Below are positions 1 through 5,537 of a stretch of DNA of 5,537 nt, piece by piece. How positions within the stretch are numbered: the first letter of the stretch is position 1; each line of letters begins with the position of its first letter. Origin of the DNA: Aurantibrevibacter litoralis (lineage in GTDB: Bacteria; Bacteroidota; Bacteroidia; Flavobacteriales; Flavobacteriaceae); NCBI RefSeq assembly GCF_034651555.1, contig NZ_JAYEEQ010000041.1:1-5537 (forward strand), in the 5' to 3' direction. The position numbers and the translations under genes were made by a program. The notes under the pieces were generated by a model that saw only the letters and a program-made list of their open reading frames with translations, ran no database searches and was not told the DNA's origin.

Positions 1-15
1 ATTATTTAAGAATTA

Positions 16-1537
<1,522 letters not shown>

Positions 1538-1629
1538 CTAGAGATTTACCAAAGGCTATTGAATTATTTAAAGCTTATTGTTTCGGTTTCTGTTTTTATA
1601 ATTATAAGATATATAAGAAAACTATAGTG
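1538..1629 (+). other. 16S to tRNA-Ile internal transcribed spacer
   Basis: This is an AT-rich spacer of 92 nt with no gene. It holds a 12-nt palindrome TTATAATTATAA at 1596-1607. A copy of ATTATTTAA (1563-1571) repeats the first nine bases of the window in direct orientation, so the two do not form a 16S processing stem with each other. Too little of the leader is present to define that stem. Confidence 0.75.
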
Positions 1630-1703
1630 AGTCCCATAGCTCAGCTGGTTAGAGCGCTACACTGATAATGTAGAGGTCGGCAGTTCGAGTCTGCCTGGGA
1701 CTA
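1630..1703 (+). tRNA. ileT: tRNA-Ile (anticodon GAU)
   Basis: Isoleucine tRNA with a full cloverleaf of 74 nt. The acceptor stem pairs AGTCCCA (1630-1636) with TGGGACT (1696-1702), leaving discriminator A1703. The anticodon stem CTACA/TGTAG (1657-1661, 1669-1673) encloses the loop CTGATAA with anticodon GAT at 1664-1666. The T stem GGCAG/CTGCC encloses TTCGAGT. The genome continues CGA after the discriminator, so CCA is not encoded and must be added after transcription. It is the usual first tRNA of a bacterial 16S-23S spacer and is co-transcribed with the rRNAs. Oddly, the last 17 nt ending at 1704 recur at 1755-1771. Confidence 0.97.
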
Positions 1704-1771
1704 CGAAGTAGGACAAGGCAAGACGAGAAGCCTGTGCTGAGCGCAGTCGAAGTAAGTCTGCCTGGGACTAC
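1688..1771 (+). repeat. 17-nt direct repeat duplicating the tRNA-Ile 3' end, with 50-nt insert
   Basis: AGTCTGCCTGGGACTAC occurs at 1688-1704, where it is the end of the T loop, the 3' T-stem strand, the 3' acceptor strand, the discriminator and one further base. It recurs exactly at 1755-1771, where no tRNA precedes it. Fifty bases lie between the copies. CGAAGTA is also repeated, at 1704-1710 and 1748-1754, on the inner edges of the insert. This resembles the scar of an insertion into a tRNA 3' end that left the gene intact. Slippage or a templated duplication could give the same picture. No integrase or other mobility gene is in the window. Confidence 0.85.
1728..1754 (+). repeat. Dispersed-repeat-like element (GAGCGCAGTCGAAG type)
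   Basis: The segment contains CTGAGCGCAGTCGAAG (1737-1752), whose complement CTTCGACTGCGCTCAG resembles a short intergenic repeat I recall as common in genomes of Bacteroidota and some other phyla. It can fold as CTGTGC (1732-1737) with GCGCAG (1741-1746) around a TGA loop, with one G-U pair. It forms the bulk of the insert between the two copies of the tRNA-Ile 3' end. Assignment to a repeat family is from memory and was not verified by a search. Confidence 0.5.
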
Positions 1772-1775
1772 AAAG

Positions 1776-1800
1776 AGCCCCCCAGCCCCCGAAGGGGGAG
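1776..1800 (+). repeat. C5/G5 hairpin, dispersed-repeat-like
   Basis: CCCCC (1786-1790) and GGGGG (1794-1798) pair around a GAA loop, preceded by GAGCCCCCCAG. The composition differs sharply from the AT-rich spacer around it. It resembles the CCCCCTTCGGGGG-type intergenic repeats I recall from genomes of Bacteroidota. It has no T tract downstream, so I do not call it a terminator. Confidence 0.5.
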
Positions 1801-1837
1801 TAAAAGGGTTTGTAGTTTTGGAGTTAAAGAGTGAAGC

Positions 1838-1928
1838 GGTCAACGGTCAACGATCAACGATCAACCAACAACGATCAACGGTCAACGATCAACCAACAAC
1901 GGTCAACGATCAACGGTCAACCAATAAC
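1838..1928 (+). repeat. Heptamer tandem array, 13 units
   Basis: Thirteen consecutive 7-nt units fill 91 nt without a break in phase. The types, in order, are GGTCAAC twice, GATCAAC twice, CAACAAC, GATCAAC, GGTCAAC, GATCAAC, CAACAAC, GGTCAAC, GATCAAC, GGTCAAC and CAATAAC. Twelve units end in CAAC and the last in TAAC. Variation is confined almost entirely to the first three bases of each unit. An open frame passes through the array, but its residues only mirror the repeat and it has no coding character. The array sits in the transcribed Ile-Ala spacer, 7 nt before the first boxA-like core at 1936. It carries only one orientation of the unit; the opposite orientation appears at 1991-2018. Confidence 0.93.
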
Positions 1929-1935
1929 GCTTTAC

Positions 1936-1956
1936 AACGTTCATTGATTAAAATAT
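1936..1956 (+). promoter_or_regulatory. boxA-like antitermination motif, upstream copy
   Basis: AACGTTCATTGA (1936-1947) followed by ATATTG (1952-1957 region) matches a second copy at 2208-2226 over its first 12 bases. It is less like boxA of E. coli (TGCTCTTTAACA) than that copy, because the end of the core is diverged (GATT in place of GACA). In rRNA operons boxA recruits NusB and S10 to prevent premature termination. The presence of two copies in one spacer suggests that the sequence between or around them has been duplicated or rearranged. Function is inferred. Confidence 0.45.
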
Positions 1957-1988
1957 TGAAATAGGAAATTTTAGAAGTTGAGATACAC

Positions 1989-2055
1989 TAGTTGTTGGTT
2001 CTTGGTTGATGGTTGGTGGTTTTGCTATCAACGGACAACGAACAACGATCAACTA
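1989..2055 (+). repeat. Long heptad-phased hairpin (GTTG/CAAC) before tRNA-Ala
   Basis: Left arm GTTGTTG, GTTCTTG, GTTGATG, GTTGGTG (1991-2018) and right arm TATCAAC, GGACAAC, GAACAAC, GATCAAC (2026-2053) fold back on each other without any bulge. Base i pairs with base 4044-i from 1989/2055 to 2019/2025 around a TTTTG loop. Of 31 positions I count 22 Watson-Crick pairs, 3 G-U pairs and 6 mismatches. The paired GTTG/CAAC cores recur every 7 nt and the mismatches fall between them. It ends 3 nt before the first base of mature tRNA-Ala, so in the precursor it would stand directly beside the tRNA 5' end. It shares its unit with the array at 1838-1928. Confidence 0.85.
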
Positions 2056-2058
2056 ACT

Positions 2059-2132
2059 GGGGGATTAGCTCAGCTGGCTAGAGCGCCTGCCTTGCACGCA
2101 GGAGGTCATCGGTTCGACTCCGATATTCTCCA
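2059..2132 (+). tRNA. alaT: tRNA-Ala (anticodon UGC)
   Basis: Alanine tRNA, 74 nt. The acceptor stem pairs GGGGGAT (2059-2065) with ATTCTCC (2125-2131). It includes the G3-U70 wobble that alanyl-tRNA synthetase requires, plus a second wobble at the fifth pair. Discriminator is A2132. The anticodon stem CCTGC/GCAGG encloses CTTGCAC, with TGC at 2093-2095. The T stem ATCGG/CCGAT encloses TTCGACT. CCA is not encoded, since CAA follows the discriminator. It is the standard second tRNA of a 16S-23S spacer. Long hairpins lie 3 nt upstream and 5 nt downstream, an arrangement I do not recognise from other operons. Confidence 0.97.
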
Positions 2133-2137
2133 CAAAA

Positions 2138-2204
2138 TCGGTAAACAGTCACAGTTTACAGGAAGCAGTTTTACTGCTAACTGAATACTGATACTGCTAT
2201 CTGA
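2138..2204 (+). repeat. Long heptad-phased hairpin (CAG/CTG) after tRNA-Ala
   Basis: CAG cores begin at 2146, 2152, 2159 and 2166. CTG cores begin at 2174, 2181, 2188, 2194 and 2201. Going outward from the loop the spacing is 7, 7, 6 on both arms, so the arms stay in register without a bulge (base i pairs with base 4342-i). From 2138/2204 to 2169/2173 I count 22 Watson-Crick pairs and 1 G-U pair in 32 positions, closed by the perfect stem AGCAGT/ACTGCT around TTT. It begins 5 nt after tRNA-Ala and ends 3 nt before the second boxA-like core. Its sequence is unrelated to the hairpin upstream of tRNA-Ala although the design is the same. Confidence 0.8.
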
Positions 2205-2207
2205 ATA

Positions 2208-2226
2208 AACGTTCATTGACATATTG
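2208..2226 (+). promoter_or_regulatory. boxA-like antitermination motif before 23S
   Basis: CGTTCATTGACA (2210-2221) matches the E. coli boxA consensus TGCTCTTTAACA at 8 of 12 positions and is followed by TATTG. I recall similar GTTC(T/A)TTGACATATTG motifs in rRNA leaders and spacers of Bacteroidota. BoxA in the nascent RNA binds NusB and S10 and keeps polymerase going through untranslated rRNA. Its location between the tRNAs and 23S matches the spacer boxA of E. coli operons. The role is inferred from resemblance and position. Confidence 0.65.
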
Positions 2227-2340
2227 GGACAGGGTGCGTACAAGATATAAATCTTGTCGTACACTGAAGAAACACGAACAAAAAGTAAAGAGTACATTTT
2301 TCATAGGCTTTATGGTTTATGATTGATAGAATATAGAGCA
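2227..2340 (+). other. 23S leader spacer with small hairpin
   Basis: This is AT-rich transcribed spacer between the boxA-like motif and 23S. ACAAGAT (2240-2246) and ATCTTGT (2251-2257) form a 7-bp hairpin with an ATAA loop. The last part (2332-2338) pairs with sequence downstream of 23S to extend the processing stem. No gene is visible. Confidence 0.7.
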
Positions 2341-5192
<2,852 letters not shown>

Positions 5193-5338
5193 GAACTTTA
5201 TACTCAACCTATTTTTTATAAACTGTTCGTAATCGCCGGTGGCGTTCTGTCCTTTTGTGTCAACGATATTATGCTTACCTATGGGTAAGTATCGTCTGTA
5301 GTGCCCAGTCCTTCTATGGCGGGTTACAGACGTACAAT
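5193..5338 (+). other. 23S to 5S spacer with competing hairpins
   Basis: This is a 146-nt transcribed spacer with no gene. CGCC/GGCG forms a small hairpin at 5234-5244. CTTACC (5274-5279) pairs with GGTAAG (5284-5289) around TATG, and ACGAT (5263-5267) with ATCGT (5291-5295) extends that stem outward. CGTCTGTA (5293-5300) also pairs perfectly with TACAGACG (5325-5332). The latter two stems share bases 5293-5295, so they cannot both form completely. Any role in 5S processing is a guess. Confidence 0.7.
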
Positions 5339-5449
5339 TTAGGGTGGTCATGGCGACGGGGTCCACCCCTTACCATTCCGAACAGGGAAGTTAAGCCCGT
5401 CAGCGCCGATGGTACTGCCACTAGGTGGGAGAGTAGGTCGCCGCCTTTT
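5339..5449 (+). rRNA. rrf: 5S ribosomal RNA
   Basis: 5S rRNA of the 50S central protuberance. The conserved core ATTCCGAACAGGGAAGTTAAGCCC (5375-5397 region) is followed by AGCGCCGATGGTACTGC and GTGGGAGAGTAGGTCGCCGCC, in the order of bacterial 5S. Helix I pairs AGGGTGG (5341-5347) with CCGCCTT (5441-5447), using two G-U pairs. The exact ends are uncertain by a few bases because the flanks are T-rich. It is the last gene of the operon and ends a few bases before the terminator stem. Confidence 0.95.
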
Positions 5450-5455
5450 TTCAAG

Positions 5456-5488
5456 AAGCCCTTCATAGCAATATGAAGGGCTTTTTTT
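5456..5488 (+). terminator. Rho-independent terminator of the rRNA operon
   Basis: AAGCCCTTCATA (5456-5467) pairs perfectly with TATGAAGGGCTT (5472-5483): 12 bp around a GCAA tetraloop of the stable GNRA class. A run of seven T (5482-5488) follows, overlapping the end of the stem. Its position right after 5S makes it the end of the transcription unit. Confidence 0.96.
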
Positions 5489-5537
5489 GTTGTATCACAT
5501 CAGCACACAAAATAATCTGATAGCGCTCAGCAGGGTC

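Noticed and set aside
1..15. rRNA promoter or 16S processing stem at the left edge
   Set aside because: Only 15 bases precede 16S; ATTATTTAA recurs after 16S in direct rather than inverted orientation, so no stem is supported.
1786..1798. Intrinsic terminator within the spacer
   Set aside because: The stem is only 5 bp with no T tract after it, and termination here would cut off 23S and 5S.
1838..1928. CRISPR array
   Set aside because: Units are 7 nt, contiguous and without spacers.
1734..1964. Frame of 76 codons through the heptamer array
   Set aside because: Its asparagine- and glutamine-rich sequence is a by-product of 7-nt repeats, and it overlaps the repeat insert and boxA-like motif.
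1978..2184. Frame of 68 codons over tRNA-Ala
   Set aside because: It runs through the complete tRNA-Ala and both flanking hairpins; no coding character remains outside them.
5489..5537. A further gene or promoter after the terminator
   Set aside because: The remaining 49 bases show no start context, repeat or convincing promoter of the Bacteroidota type.

Overview
This window is one complete ribosomal RNA operon on the + strand, in the order 16S rRNA, tRNA-Ile(GAU), tRNA-Ala(UGC), 23S rRNA, 5S rRNA, followed by a rho-independent terminator. I find no credible protein-coding gene; the open frames that exist lie inside or antisense to rRNA, or run through low-complexity spacer repeats. The 16S has Bacteroidota hallmarks, such as the 3' end GGAACACCTCCTTT, and its long stretches resemble remembered Flavobacteriia sequences (for example GGGTTTAAAGGGTCCGTAGG around 570-590). 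The organism is therefore probably a member of Flavobacteriales. I cannot place the genus from sequence reading alone.

Layout: 1-15 is the tail of the leader, so the rRNA promoters lie outside the window. 16S occupies about 16-1537. An AT-rich spacer of about 92 nt leads to tRNA-Ile (1630-1703). The Ile-Ala spacer (1704-2058) is unusually long at 355 nt and is full of repeats. It holds a 17-nt second copy of the tRNA-Ile 3' end, a GAGCGCAGTCGAAG-type dispersed repeat, a C5/G5 hairpin, a 13-unit heptamer array, a boxA-like motif and a long heptad-phased hairpin ending 3 nt before tRNA-Ala. After tRNA-Ala (2059-2132) a second heptad-phased hairpin of unrelated sequence runs up to a second boxA-like motif at 2208. 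The 23S (about 2341-5192) is closed by a processing stem formed by its two flanks. A 146-nt spacer with competing hairpins leads to 5S (about 5339-5449), and a 12-bp GCAA-loop terminator ends the unit.

Functionally the region is a single transcription unit giving a precursor that is cut into three rRNAs and two tRNAs. Neither tRNA encodes its CCA end, so CCA must be added enzymatically. The two boxA-like motifs fit antitermination during transcription of the untranslated operon. The genes themselves look ordinary and intact. The unexpected content is in the internal spacer: tRNA-Ala is bracketed by two long hairpins. Both are built from short paired cores spaced about every 7 nt, but from different sequences (GTTG/CAAC on one side, CAG/CTG on the other). 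This is the best candidate for something undescribed.
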